Positions 40,068 through 49,384 are shown, numbered from the stretch's first letter. The stretch is 64,000 bases of DNA from Paraburkholderia atlantica (GCF_009362785.1 NZ_WHNQ01000002.1:372001-436000); one strand, 5' to 3'. The notes: generated by a model not told the origin, from the sequence alone. Numbers and translations: made by a program.

Positions 40068-40089
40068 GTGGGGACACGGGTGGGGACAC
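40068..40089 (+). repeat. Putative integrase arm-type sites, left end
   Basis: Two tandem GTGGGGACAC copies (40068-40077, 40080-40089) just before the integrase start. The same motif occurs twice at the right end (49310-49330), as expected for the two arms of an attP site. Confidence 0.6.
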
Positions 40090-40108
40090 GGAATAGAAGG
40101 GCACAGCA

Positions 40109-41458
40109 ATGAAGGTCTACACGGTCAGGCAACTGAAGGCGCTGACGACCGCCGACGCAGGCACGACGCTGCGCGAAGCGGGCGGGCTTGTCGGTCTGGT
40201 CCGCGCATCGAAGGCGGGCAACGTGACGGTCATGTTCAAGTTCGAATACAAGCGCGACGGCAAGAAGCGCGAACATGGTTGCGGCACATGGCCCGCCGTC
40301 GCCCTTGCCAATGTCAGGGCCGAGCGCGACGCTGCGCGGGCGCTTCTGAACAGCGGCGTAGACCCGATTGAAGCGCGACGCGCGGCCAGACTCGAAAATC
40401 AGGTGGCCGTCGAAACGCGGATTGAAGAAGCGCAAGCCGTACTTGACCGGGCGACCTTCGAAACGCGGTTCGGCGAATGGGAGCGCGCCGCACTGTCGAA
40501 GCGCAAGGATGGCGGCGCGGAAACCCGCCGCGCATTCGAGAAGGACATCTTTCCGGCGGTCGGCACGAAGGCAATCGAAGACGTGAAGCGCGCTGACCTG
40601 ATGGCGGTCCTTGACGGCATCATTGCGCGCGGCGCAAATCGGCTTGCGAATCGTTGCCTTGGTGACCTGAAGCAATTTTTGACGTGGTGCGTTGACCGCG
40701 AAATTGTCGCCATGAACGTGCTTGCATCAATCACGAAAAAGAAGGTCGGCGGCGCGGAAGAAGAATCCGACCGTGTGCTGTCCGAAAAAGAATTGCGCGC
40801 CCTGCCCTTCGCCCTGAAGAACGCCAACCTGAAGAACACGACACAACACGCGATTCTGCTGATTCTCGCGACCGGCGTTCGCGTAGGCGAAGTCATTCGT
40901 GCAAGGAAGGCGCATGTCGATATGAAGGCGCGCGAATGGGTCATCCCGTCCGCCAATTCGAAGAACACTGACGCACACCGCGTCCACCTGTCCGACTTTG
41001 CCGCACATCACATGCGCTGCCTGCTGGAGTTTTCCGACAGCGAGGAATGGCTGCTGCCTGCCCGCAAGCGTGATGGCACTGAATCGCACGTCGATTTGAA
41101 GTCGATTTCGAAACAGATTGGCGACCGGCAATTGAAGTTCTTCGAGCGCGAAGCGCACGCGAACCGTTCAGTCAAGTTCGCGAATGCGCTTGTGCTGGTG
41201 CCCGACGCTGAAGAATCGTGGTCGCCTCATGACCTGCGGCGCACTGCCGCGACGATGATGCAGCAGCTTGGCGTGCTGCCAGTCGTGATTGACCGCGTGC
41301 TGAATCACCGCGAAGAAAGCAAGGTGCGCCGGACCTATGCTCGATACGACTATGCCGCGGAAAAGTCTGAAGCGTGGGGCTTGCTTGGCGAACGGCTGGA
41401 ACTGCTGCTGCGGCCCGACGCTAGCAATGTTGTCACGCTTCCGGCCAATGCTGCCTGA
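40109..41458 (+). CDS. int: Tyrosine recombinase (P4-type integrase)
   Basis: 449 aa. N-terminal DNA-binding part (DUF4102-like, WPAVALANVRAERDAAR), central SAM-like domain (about residues 115-215) and C-terminal catalytic domain with LATGVRVGEVIRARK (Arg), SPHDLRRTAATMM (His-x-x-Arg), VLNHREES and the nucleophile Tyr in RRTYARYDY. It integrates and excises the element at tRNA-Pro. AGAAGG lies nine bases before the ATG. It reads inward from the left att site. Confidence 0.92.
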   Translation: MKVYTVRQLKALTTADAGTTLREAGGLVGLVRASKAGNVTVMFKFEYKRDGKKREHGCGTWPAVALANVRAERDAARALLNSGVDPIEARRAARLENQVAVETRIEEAQAVLDRATFETRFGEWERAALSKRKDGGAETRRAFEKDIFPAVGTKAIEDVKRADLMAVLDGIIARGANRLANRCLGDLKQFLTWCVDREIVAMNVLASITKKKVGGAEEESDRVLSEKELRALPFALKNANLKNTTQHAILLILATGVRVGEVIRARKAHVDMKAREWVIPSANSKNTDAHRVHLSDFAAHHMRCLLEFSDSEEWLLPARKRDGTESHVDLKSISKQIGDRQLKFFEREAHANRSVKFANALVLVPDAEESWSPHDLRRTAATMMQQLGVLPVVIDRVLNHREESKVRRTYARYDYAAEKSEAWGLLGERLELLLRPDASNVVTLPANAA

Positions 41459-41659
41459 CCGCTTACCGGACATTCCCTGATACTTCCCGACCTACCACCT
41501 TGATACGATAAGTTTGATGGTCCGGCCTGCGACCCCGGCCCCCTGCACCTCAAGACTCCGGCTAGAGCTTGGATGCTGTCTGACATAGAGCCCCTTACCA
41601 GCGATGGAAGGGGCTTCGTCGTTTACGGGTCGCCTATTAACTTGGGAGACACATCACAA

Positions 41660-42253
41660 ATGTCTATCGACATCAGAGAGGTTCTAGAACAGTCCCGCGC
41701 TGACCGTGTGGCGGCGGCCTTGCCACCTGGAAAACGCTGGCTAGTCGTGCAGGCGGCGTTCAAACGCTTTCGCGACGCGATGGAGGGAATTTCCGAAGTC
41801 GCGTCGGTAAACGCCGACAACTTGGCTGACCTCGGCGGCGACGAACTGACCTACCCGTTCAGGCTTAGCGAATACCTGGAGCCTGACCCGGAGTGCGGCG
41901 CCTGGTGTGTGCCGCTTTCATCGCTGCTCAAAGAAGCGCGCGTGATGGCGCAAATCGTCAACGACTGGACCGAACGGGTTCTGTCGGCGGCGAAGTCGCT
42001 TGAGTTGCGCGGCGGACAAGCCTATGACGCAGAGGATATGGCGATTCGAGACATACTGGCCGGTTTAGGCTATGAGGTGCGCGAAGATTTATCGATGGTC
42101 AACACGGCGTATGAACAACGGCTGGCAGAGTTGGGTGAACAGGTAGAGCGCCGGTCAAGGAGCAGGAAAGCGGACGAGGCGCGTGCGGGCTTCCGCCTTG
42201 TGCCGAAGACTGAAGCCGATAAGCAATCCCAAAAGCCGAAGCAGAAGCGCTGA
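41660..42253 (+). CDS. Element-borne protein of unknown function, 197 aa
   Basis: Start ATG 41660 with GGGAGA upstream; an in-frame start at 41573 is less likely. Soluble and acidic in the middle (LADLGGDELTYPF), helical, with a strongly basic C-terminal tail (RRSRSRKADEAR ... KQSQKPKQKR) that could bind nucleic acid. It follows the integrase on the same strand and faces the nuclease-like gene. No family recognised. A place between integrase and replication genes is where satellites often carry cargo. Confidence 0.6.
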   Translation: MSIDIREVLEQSRADRVAAALPPGKRWLVVQAAFKRFRDAMEGISEVASVNADNLADLGGDELTYPFRLSEYLEPDPECGAWCVPLSSLLKEARVMAQIVNDWTERVLSAAKSLELRGGQAYDAEDMAIRDILAGLGYEVREDLSMVNTAYEQRLAELGEQVERRSRSRKADEARAGFRLVPKTEADKQSQKPKQKR

Positions 42254-42412
42254 CACCTGAAACGGCAACTGCGCTCACGCAGCTAGCCATAAACGCGTCT
42301 CGCCGACGAACTCTAAAATCCGGCCCGCCACGCCCTCCGCAGCGGGTCGGCAGGGAAGATAATAGCTGGCATCGTCATCAGCACCTTCAGGGGGCTTCCA
42401 TGACAGGTCGCG

Positions 42413-44089
42413 CTATTGCAACCAGTCCCGCAACTCGTGTGCGGAGCAACTCGCCCGTAGTCCTTCTCTGACAAATCGCAAGCTCTGCTCGCTGCTGGTA
42501 TAAATGGGGAAGGGCGTGCAAACGACTCCGACAATCTCTGTGAAAGCTGAAAAATCGAAGTTGTCTCCAGCGGGTTCTCGATTGAGTCCTTCCACGACAG
42601 CATCCCATTGGGCGACATCTTCGTCGATTCTAAGGCGCTCATTTTCGACGATGCGGTAGGTACCCCGGTCGTATGCGCGGTCGTATATCCTGCTCTTGCT
42701 TGAAACAATCAGCAGCGTTCCGTCCTTCGTTGCCAAAGCATCGATGTCCGTGAGTCTTCGGCCTGCACGCCGAAGTTGTCGTCCGCGAAGTTCCCTAACG
42801 GCTGGAGGCGGTGCCCAAGGTGACTGGTCAACCATATCTTGACACTGCAACTCAAACGCTGCTCCGCGCACGTTGCCCAGCACCGGTGCCCTGGACATTT
42901 CTACCCGCTGCAAAAATGCGTGGGAGCAGCCTGCAATGTCTAGCAAGTACTGATTGGCATATCGACGACAAACGTTGCCAGCCATCACGGGCCAGAGAGA
43001 CGCGTTGATTTGATTGACACTCGCAAGCCATTCGGCGGCCGTGGTAGGCCATTGGAAATCCGGCGTTTCTCTTGTCAGTATGGCTGCGACATCGGGAAGA
43101 TAAGCGTCGAATAACTCTCCCATCCGTGTCGCGCCGCAGAAGAAGTAGCCCTGCTGGAGGATTGACCCAAATGCCCAAGGAATTTGTGCGATAAAAGCCG
43201 GCAACATAACGAGGAGTTGGACTAATGGTGCGACATCGCGCAAATACTCAGGTAATCGGGCTTCCCCATCGAACGGCTGGAGGACGTTACGCAAATCTAA
43301 CGTCTTGAGCATATGGCGGGCCTCCACGGTGATTTCCACTTGAGCGCCGTTTGCATCTGGGTATTGAATGTCGGGATAGTAGCTTGGGTGGCAGCCAAAG
43401 GCCAAAAAGGCGGTCAGACCGAAGCGCTCAGCCGATTCAACTAAATCTGAATAGCGTGGCTCGACAGTGGCCAATCCAAGACCCGAGCCGAAGAATTCAT
43501 GCGACCGGTCGTGCCGCTCATCGTATATTGCGATTGCGCTATCAATGTCAGGCGGAGTTTTCGCGACAAGGATTGCCTGACGTGCATCAAGCGTTGCGCC
43601 CTTGCCAATGCGCCGATAGACAATGTGTAGCTGCGAAAGTAGCTTCACCCGACCGACGAACGAGGCGAAATGACGGATAGCAGCGTCATCAACCGGGAAG
43701 GTGATTCTGTTGGCTAACTCGCTCCGGTCTTCCTTTGCGAATGCAGATGACACGACTTCCGCAAGAAGTTTGTCGTACCCTAATGTCGTGCCGTAACTAC
43801 CGGAAAAGAAATCATCAGGCGCTCTCCGCAAGTACCATAGCCAGCGTACACCACCATACCCCGAATGCTCGCGCTGGATATGCGCTTGCGTGGCTGCAAT
43901 GAATTGCTCCAGGTATTCGGCTGCTTCCGCGCCAACCAACTCAGCGCGGTTCGGGGGATTTTCCCTAAAGACCGCGACTGCGGTTTCAATCGCAGCCCTA
44001 CCTGATACGTTACGCCATCCACCAGAAGCCGCACGGCCAAAGGCGATAACAGCAGGGTCAACGGCGAATGGGGTCATGTCAACTAACAT
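42413..44089 (-). CDS. Cargo protein with C-terminal PD-(D/E)XK nuclease-like motifs, 558 aa
   Basis: Long N-terminal helical region without recognised domain (about residues 1-380), then GAAFELQCQDM (Glu about 409) and TDIDALATKDGTLLIVSSKS (about 444-463). The order Glu - Asp - 15 residues - Lys, with strand-loop-strand character, fits the PD-(D/E)XK core as in NERD or Mrr-like nucleases, but the acidic residue of the usual ExK is Ser here (SSK), so it may be inactive or atypical. The coding region is clearly AT-richer than the rest of the window. Start uncertain: ATG 44089 chosen; TTG 44110 and ATG 44077 are in frame. A defence role is inference. Confidence 0.6.
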   Translation of the reverse strand: MLVDMTPFAVDPAVIAFGRAASGGWRNVSGRAAIETAVAVFRENPPNRAELVGAEAAEYLEQFIAATQAHIQREHSGYGGVRWLWYLRRAPDDFFSGSYGTTLGYDKLLAEVVSSAFAKEDRSELANRITFPVDDAAIRHFASFVGRVKLLSQLHIVYRRIGKGATLDARQAILVAKTPPDIDSAIAIYDERHDRSHEFFGSGLGLATVEPRYSDLVESAERFGLTAFLAFGCHPSYYPDIQYPDANGAQVEITVEARHMLKTLDLRNVLQPFDGEARLPEYLRDVAPLVQLLVMLPAFIAQIPWAFGSILQQGYFFCGATRMGELFDAYLPDVAAILTRETPDFQWPTTAAEWLASVNQINASLWPVMAGNVCRRYANQYLLDIAGCSHAFLQRVEMSRAPVLGNVRGAAFELQCQDMVDQSPWAPPPAVRELRGRQLRRAGRRLTDIDALATKDGTLLIVSSKSRIYDRAYDRGTYRIVENERLRIDEDVAQWDAVVEGLNREPAGDNFDFSAFTEIVGVVCTPFPIYTSSEQSLRFVREGLRASCSAHELRDWLQ

Positions 44090-44501
44090 CCATGTGTTAA
44101 GGTCCGGCAAGATAATCCCATGGCCAAGGTGTGTTTGTCAGCTTCCTTGAGCGTTGAGGTGCTGGGACGCCCGCCTCTCTTGAGCAACTTGCGATAACCA
44201 TTGGGAACGCCGTTCGTGGAAGCGGTCATTCCGATGACGCCTGTCAGGTCGCGCCAGTTCCAACGGACGGAGAGTCTGGGCAACGGTTTATGGTTAATTC
44301 GTCGATGCACCGAAATCGCAAGGCGGCCAAGGGTTTCCATCGGAGTCGGGTGGGTATCGCGTAAGGTCACGCGCCGGTCAGCCCCGCGTCATAAACAGGA
44401 TGTTTAGCGAAGAAGAAGTCTCCGGGCGGTGTCCGGTTGCATCGCACAAATCCGGAAAACTCCCCCCGGGTCTCTCCCTCTGTGTCGCCGCGTCACCGCC
44501 G
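44090..44501. other. About 410-bp stretch without a confident gene
   Basis: Between the cargo gene and the small capsid-side genes, all read leftward. A 95-codon minus-strand frame (44083-44370) and a 68-codon plus frame exist, but neither has a good ribosome binding site or recognisable protein character. The cargo gene's own promoter should lie here. Confidence 0.4.
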
Positions 44502-44888
44502 CTACTTCCATAGAATCGGCGCATCTTCAGATGCGTGAATCACGGTCGATTGCTGACCCGCGCTGCGCTCCGCCTTGTCACTGGCTGCAGGGTTCGCGCG
44601 CAGCAGGATTCCAACGCCACCATCGAGTTCGACCAGCATGCGCGTGCCAGCGCCACCGCACTTCGAACCTTCCGGCCACACCATCGAGACTCCGACGACG
44701 CGCGTCTTCGCTGCGACGACCTTCGCAAACAGATAGTGCAGCGCACGTGCCGCTTCGAGGTTCGACAGATAGTCCGCCGCCTCCGCCATTTCCGGACTGT
44801 TCTGAAGCAGCGACTTCGACCAGCGACCCACTGACGCCGGGTCCATCGCCTGCGAGAGATAACGCACAGGCCTGCTTCCTTCACGCAT
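44502..44888 (-). CDS. Small element protein downstream of the capsid gene, 128 aa
   Basis: ATG 44888 follows GGGAGGCGG. It overlaps the end of the 75-aa gene by 8 bp, so it is translationally coupled. Mostly helical first half (SLLQNSPEMAEAADYLSNLEAARALHYLFAKV) and a beta-rich second half (TRMLVELDGGVGILLRAN). No family recognised. Linked to the capsid gene by overlap, so a particle or packaging role is plausible. Confidence 0.6.
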   Translation of the reverse strand: MREGSRPVRYLSQAMDPASVGRWSKSLLQNSPEMAEAADYLSNLEAARALHYLFAKVVAAKTRVVGVSMVWPEGSKCGGAGTRMLVELDGGVGILLRANPAASDKAERSAGQQSTVIHASEDAPILWK

Positions 44889-45108
44889 GACCGCCTCCCT
44901 GCATCGAGCGCAGTGCATCAGCGTAGGCCATCGCAGTGCAAAGCTCGCACGCCATGAAACCAGCAATCACGACCGCTTCCTGAATGCCGGTCATCGGCTC
45001 GCCACGTTCTGCGCGCCCGCGGTCGTCTGATGCGATGGTCGATAGCACGGCACTGGCGAATTGTTGGATGAACTTCGCAGACACGCAGTCCTGTTCTCCG
45101 GTCATCAT
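44881..45108 (-). CDS. Small element protein coupled to the capsid gene, 75 aa
   Basis: Begins with ATG-ATG and overlaps the capsid stop as ATGA; GGGAGCG lies upstream. Helical, Ala-rich, with two cysteines near the C-terminus (MACELC). No homology recognised. Confidence 0.55.
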   Translation of the reverse strand: MMTGEQDCVSAKFIQQFASAVLSTIASDDRGRAERGEPMTGIQEAVVIAGFMACELCTAMAYADALRSMQGGGHA

Positions 45109-46166
45109 GTTTTCGCTCCCTTGCCAGTGGATGCAGTGGTCGCTGTGGCTTTGCCCGACTGCCTGAGCGCACGACTGACAGCGCCGGCATCCTGTACCCA
45201 CGTTGCGACAGATGCATCCATCAGTGCCCAGTTCACAAAAGCGACGGCACGCATCGAGACAAGGTTCTGTTGCCATAGCGAAACCAGCTGCACCGGACCC
45301 TGTGCATTGGCGACACTGACTGCCGCCTGCTTGCTGGCGTCAATACCGACGCCGGAGTCAATCAGCTTCACGCGCGACGGGTCAATCAGCCCGAGCATGC
45401 CGTCGTCCATGCCAGTGGTCGTCACAGCCGGAATGCCGCAGATGTAGCCACCTTGCGCGCCGACCTGGTCAATCCCGAGCGTATTGAACACCGCCGCCAT
45501 CAGCGGCGAACACACGAAGACCGCGCTTTCAATGTCGCCCTCGAAGTCAGCGATAAGCTGCGTTGCATCGGATAGCAGGTCGCCAGTCGAAGTAATCTCG
45601 GTGCCGTGATAGAAGATGCCACCCGGGCTGGTATCAGAAGGGGCTGCGGTCGAACAGAAGGTCTCGGTGATTTTGTCAGCGACAGCACGGGCCAGGTCGC
45701 GGTTCAGAATCGCATCACTCGCGTCCGAGATGACCTTGGCGAATTCTTCGGTCACGATGACCATGCCTGCCACTTTCATCGGCGACATGCGTTCAATTTG
45801 GAAAGCGGCGTCAGTCACCGGAATGACCAGAGCCTCCCCTACCCACGCCGCCGCCGTGCCTTCCGTTTGCTTGAGCATGGCCGCATAGGGCAGCACACGA
45901 TGAAACCCGCCTGCAGTTGCCTCCCGGATTTTCGCGATGATTGAGCGTCGGTGAATGAGCGAAACGAAGTCCGCAGCGACTCCCTGCAATGCCACGTTAT
46001 CTGGATTGTCCAGCGAATCCGTAGTCGTGATGGCCCGCTGCACTGCCTCTGCCTGCGGGCTGTGCAAACCGTGCTGCGCCGCCAGCATCGACCGGGCCTC
46101 GATAAGGTTGCCGCGCGACAATGCGACTGCGCGTGCTACCTGAATAAATCCGTATCGGGTCGCCAT
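45105..46166 (-). CDS. Phage major capsid protein, HK97 fold
   Basis: 353 aa. The protein matches HK97-type major capsid proteins over most of its length: N-terminal helix LSRGNLIEARSML, the E-loop/spine region with KQTEGTAAAWVGEALVIPVTD, the P-domain helix SDAILNRDLARAVADKITETF, and the A-domain with FVCSPLMAAVFNTLG and the late LIDSGVGIDASKQAAV. It seems to lack a long N-terminal scaffolding (delta) region, and no maturation protease is encoded nearby. GGAGAC lies upstream of ATG 46166. It is the only structural gene in the element. Confidence 0.85.
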   Translation of the reverse strand: MATRYGFIQVARAVALSRGNLIEARSMLAAQHGLHSPQAEAVQRAITTTDSLDNPDNVALQGVAADFVSLIHRRSIIAKIREATAGGFHRVLPYAAMLKQTEGTAAAWVGEALVIPVTDAAFQIERMSPMKVAGMVIVTEEFAKVISDASDAILNRDLARAVADKITETFCSTAAPSDTSPGGIFYHGTEITSTGDLLSDATQLIADFEGDIESAVFVCSPLMAAVFNTLGIDQVGAQGGYICGIPAVTTTGMDDGMLGLIDPSRVKLIDSGVGIDASKQAAVSVANAQGPVQLVSLWQQNLVSMRAVAFVNWALMDASVATWVQDAGAVSRALRQSGKATATTASTGKGAKT

Positions 46167-46220
46167 GACGTTTTGTCTCCGATGAGAGTTGAGTCATGAC
46201 TGATGATGTGCATGCACGGC

Positions 46221-46484
46221 CTACCACTCCAGCGCGTTCTGCGCATCCTGCGCGATTTGCGCGGCAATGTCGCGCAGCAGGTAGCGCCTCCAGCCATGCG
46301 GACTGATACTGCACGGCCTGATGCGGGAGCGGCCCTCCTGCACCTGCATGCGCAACCCTGACGGCGAGAGATTCAGCAGTGCCGCTGCAACAGGTTCGCC
46401 AACATCACCAAGCGGCCCGATGCGGTGTCCGTTCTCGGCACACCACGCGCGCAGCAGCACTTCCGCTGCATCGGCATCAGGCAT
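46221..46484 (-). CDS. Small DNA-binding-like protein of the element, 87 aa
   Basis: Contains a helix-rich segment VAAALLNLSPSGLRM and ends with WRRYLLRDIAAQIAQD, suggestive of a small helix-turn-helix protein. ATG 46484 overlaps the end of a 15-codon ORF (MLDALFGGSLVGEYA) that starts at 46514 behind AGGAAGGGGG, so translation is probably coupled to that short frame. A TTG at 46529 is an alternative start. Confidence 0.5.
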   Translation of the reverse strand: MPDADAAEVLLRAWCAENGHRIGPLGDVGEPVAAALLNLSPSGLRMQVQEGRSRIRPCSISPHGWRRYLLRDIAAQIAQDAQNALEW

Positions 46485-46653
46485 ACTCGCCGACCAGCGA
46501 ACCGCCAAACAGTGCATCCAGCATTGCAACCCCCTTCCTGTTAGTCCGGATGTGTGACACTGGTGACGCTAGTGACGCTTACCTTCTTTTATCTCTCCAT
46601 GCGCGCGCGATATGTATCGATAGAGGAAACAAGCGTCACATGCGTCACAGCCG

Positions 46654-48228
46654 TCACGGTTCATCGTCGTCAAACACACCGAGTCCGACACAGCGATAAA
46701 GGCGCTCGCGTCGGGTGCGCTCATGGACTGCGCCCAAGTCGAGCATCCGCACCTTGAATTCCCTTGGCGATGCATACCGCCCTTCGTGGCCGTTCGCTTC
46801 GAACCATCGCCGGTAATCCGCATAGGCACGACTCGCAGACACAGACATGTCCTTGTCGAGCAGAAGTCGTTCACCTGCCCACAGGGCAAAGGTGTCGTTT
46901 TCCGAAAAATATTCGTCAGTTGCCTGCGTGACAGAGACAGGCATCGCGCCGAAGCCTTCGGCAATGACAGCCTTCGCGCCTTCGACCATCCACGCAGCGA
47001 TGGCCGGATATTCCTGACGCAACGCGTCTTCAAGCGTTGAATCACGCCTGTTTTCTGGAACCTTGTGGACGAACGGAATGATGCGAAAACGCCGCTTTTC
47101 GGCTTCGCCCGTCTGCCGCAAACGCGGACGATGATTGCCAACGAACAGCAGCTTGCAGACCGGCACGAAGTCGTAGAAGTCCTGACGCATGTGACGCGCC
47201 GACATCTTCTCGCCGGACGAAATATCCTTGACCCGCTGCGAGTTCCACGCGCGGTTATCCGGCAGTTCGCCACAGGCCGCGAGTCGCGCGCCTTCGATAT
47301 GCGCCATGCCGGTCGGGTGCTGGTCGTGCGCCGATTGAAGGAAAGTTTCGACCGCGACGGACACGAAGTAATCGCCCAGGATTTCACGCAGCACGCGCAG
47401 AAAGGTCGTCTTGCCGTTCGCACCGCCGCCAAAAAGCAGGAACACAAATTCGTGGCGCGTCGAGCCGGTCAGGAAGTACCCGCACATGTGCTGCAAAAAC
47501 CGCATCATGTCGTCATCGTCCTGCGCCTTGCGCGGCTCGCCGTGCTCATCGAAGCCGTGAATGCATGCTCCGAGAAATGCGCGCCAGCGCGGGCAGTCGC
47601 CGCCGAAGTCTGGTGCGCACCCCGTCAGGCGGGTCATCATGTCTTCGGGGCGCGCGGCGCGCATCGAGCCGTCGCGCAGGTCAACGACACCTGTGGGTGT
47701 GGCAAGCAGCAGCGGACTCGCGTCGAATGTTCCCAGCGGACAGGTGCGCTCATCGGTGCGCGCGAGCTTTTCAACCGCGTCGATTACGCGGGCCGTCAGC
47801 CAGCGCGGTTCACCCCGGCACATTCCGCGTACCGTGCGGCGAATCATTTCGCGTGTCACGCGTGCGCCATCGTCCCGCTTCCAGTGCGTGCCCTCCCAGC
47901 GGAACCACTTGCCGCGCAGCGTTTCGAAAAGCAATTTTCCCTGCTGGGCGGATGCGAACACCACGGCAATCGCGTCTTCGTTCAAATCGACTGTCGCGGC
48001 GATTTCACCGGACAGATGCGGCGGGACCGCATCGAGCGGCACGAACATGCGTCCATCATTGCCGCGCGTCCGCTTCGCCTTCGGCGCAGTGCCGTTCGTG
48101 GAGCAGGCCTTCGCGAAAAACTTCTGGCGTGCGTCATCCACCCTCTGCGCATCGGCTTCAAGCGCGGACGGGGCTTGCCGCTGCGGGCTCGCATCGTCGG
48201 GGCGGTCAAGCACGCGGTCGGCGCTCAT
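46654..48228 (-). CDS. Replicative helicase, D5_N + SF3 (P4-type primase/helicase family)
   Basis: 524 aa. The D5_N region (KLLFETLRGKWFRWEGTHW) precedes the SF3 helicase with Walker A GGGANGKTT (about residues 266-274), Walker B region and sensor 1 VCKLLFVGNHRPRL. An archaeo-eukaryotic primase domain, present in long P4 alpha-type proteins, is not apparent, so priming may depend on the host or helper. ATG 48228 follows GGGGGAGG. It suggests that the element can replicate autonomously after excision. Confidence 0.88.
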   Translation of the reverse strand: MSADRVLDRPDDASPQRQAPSALEADAQRVDDARQKFFAKACSTNGTAPKAKRTRGNDGRMFVPLDAVPPHLSGEIAATVDLNEDAIAVVFASAQQGKLLFETLRGKWFRWEGTHWKRDDGARVTREMIRRTVRGMCRGEPRWLTARVIDAVEKLARTDERTCPLGTFDASPLLLATPTGVVDLRDGSMRAARPEDMMTRLTGCAPDFGGDCPRWRAFLGACIHGFDEHGEPRKAQDDDDMMRFLQHMCGYFLTGSTRHEFVFLLFGGGANGKTTFLRVLREILGDYFVSVAVETFLQSAHDQHPTGMAHIEGARLAACGELPDNRAWNSQRVKDISSGEKMSARHMRQDFYDFVPVCKLLFVGNHRPRLRQTGEAEKRRFRIIPFVHKVPENRRDSTLEDALRQEYPAIAAWMVEGAKAVIAEGFGAMPVSVTQATDEYFSENDTFALWAGERLLLDKDMSVSASRAYADYRRWFEANGHEGRYASPREFKVRMLDLGAVHERTRRERLYRCVGLGVFDDDEP

Positions 48229-48385
48229 GCCTCCCCCTTCGGTCAGCATACTGACCGCGCGTGATGTGCGTTCGCTGCTCCTGATACGGATGTCGAATCG
48301 GCATGGGGACCTCCCTACACCGCCCAATTAGTTAGGACTGCTTTTTCTGTTTGGCACACTTCGGGCCGATATGCATGATGGCCTG

Positions 48386-48631
48386 CTATGCGATTGCTTC
48401 GGCTTCTGCGATGCGTGCAGCAATCCACGCATCAACCTGAGATTCGAGCCACGCGACGCGGCTTCCGCCGATAGGCACTGGGCGCGGGAACGTGCCTTCG
48501 TTCATGCGCCGGTAGATGGTCGTGGTCTTCAGGCCAGTCCGAGCCCTGACTTCCGGCAAACGGACAAGGCGCTCGCCGCGGCCATCTGATGCGCGGCAAG
48601 TGCGGTCGGGTATCGATTGGGATTGAGACAT
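48386..48631 (-). CDS. AlpA-family regulator
   Basis: 81 aa. MerR-like winged helix of the AlpA/excisionase type: LVRLPEVRARTGLKTTTIYRRM and GTFPRPVPIGGSRVAWLESQVDAWI. Such proteins switch on integrase or excision and replication genes in P4-like satellites. GGAACGGAG lies directly before the ATG. Next downstream is the helicase. Confidence 0.88.
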   Translation of the reverse strand: MSQSQSIPDRTCRASDGRGERLVRLPEVRARTGLKTTTIYRRMNEGTFPRPVPIGGSRVAWLESQVDAWIAARIAEAEAIA

Positions 48632-48701
48632 CTCCGTTCCTTCTGGAAAGAGCCCGGCGGGTCCGGGCTTTGAACGAAGTATTTGTTATCGAATACGGCG
48701 C

Positions 48702-48735
48702 GTCATGTCTAGTTTTCGCGATAAGTGAACATGAC
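48702..48735. promoter_or_regulatory. Possible operator upstream of alpA
   Basis: Inverted repeat GTCATGT (48702-48708) / ACATGAC (48729-48735) in the AT-rich gap before alpA, 20 bp apart. A GC hairpin AGCCCGG / CCGGGCT lies nearer alpA and may end the preceding transcript. Confidence 0.35.
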
Positions 48736-48752
48736 AAGAAGCGGAGACTGTT

Positions 48753-49238
48753 CTAGTGGCCAATCCAAAAGCGGTCTCGTAGCTCCTTGTAGGCTACTTC
48801 CCCGTAGTGCGGCTCAACGCCGAACGCCTCGCATACTTGCGCAGCGGCCTTTGCTACGCTCATCTTTGGGTTATCGCAGAGTACACGGTACACAGCCCAG
48901 CCGACCTTCAGCTTTTTATTTTCGGTGTGCGAGCGGATTTCGTCGTCAGTCGGTGCCGGCAACCACGGGAGAGGGAAAGCTTCACGCCATGACGCGCCGC
49001 GAAGCACAGACAGGAAGCGAAGGCGTATTTCTTCAAGCGCCCATTCGGGCATGTTTTCACGGTCGCGGGCGAACCATACGAGCAACTTGAAGGTGTAATC
49101 GTCATCGTCCCGTTTGCCCCGCCGCACGGCATCCATATGCGGACCAAAGTCGAAGTCAAACAGGTCTTCAATCAATTGGTCATCGGCCCTAGCGGCCCAG
49201 CGCGGGTCGGGGCGCTCCTCTTTCGGTTTACGTCCCAT
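48753..49238 (-). CDS. Element protein of unknown function, 161 aa
   Basis: ATG 49238 with GGGGGACG upstream; longer in-frame starts run back over the arm-type repeats and are unlikely. Acidic and helical (DDQLIEDLFDFDFGPHMDAV) with a C-terminal helix-turn-helix-like part (NPKMSVAKAAAQVCEAFGVE). First gene next to the tRNA end, so it may be a repressor or early regulator of the element; that is inference. Confidence 0.55.
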   Translation of the reverse strand: MGRKPKEERPDPRWAARADDQLIEDLFDFDFGPHMDAVRRGKRDDDDYTFKLLVWFARDRENMPEWALEEIRLRFLSVLRGASWREAFPLPWLPAPTDDEIRSHTENKKLKVGWAVYRVLCDNPKMSVAKAAAQVCEAFGVEPHYGEVAYKELRDRFWIGH

Positions 49239-49309
49239 AACGTCCCCCGAATATCGACAGGACATTTTCAGGACGTTGCCGCGTGTTTTCAACACTGCCC
49301 AAGATTCGG

Positions 49310-49330
49310 GTGGGGACAAAGTGGGGACAC
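49310..49330 (+). repeat. Putative integrase arm-type sites, right end
   Basis: GTGGGGACA at 49310-49318 and GTGGGGACAC at 49321-49330, same orientation as the pair at the left end. Confidence 0.55.
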
Positions 49331-49340
49331 GGGAAGCGGA

Positions 49341-49380
49341 AAAGAAAAAAGGACCTACGGCTTGCACCGTAAGTCCTTGA
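49341..49380 (-). terminator. Element-borne terminator behind the restored tRNA-Pro
   Basis: Stem AAGGACCTACGG / CCGTAAGTCCTT with one mismatch; T-rich tail on the minus strand. It resembles, but is not identical to, the displaced chromosomal terminator at 39849-39884. Confidence 0.75.
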
Positions 49381-49384
49381 TTCG

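Noticed and set aside
44083..44370. 95-codon minus-strand frame upstream of the cargo gene
   Set aside because: No ribosome binding site, no recognisable protein features; kept only as part of the uncertain gap.
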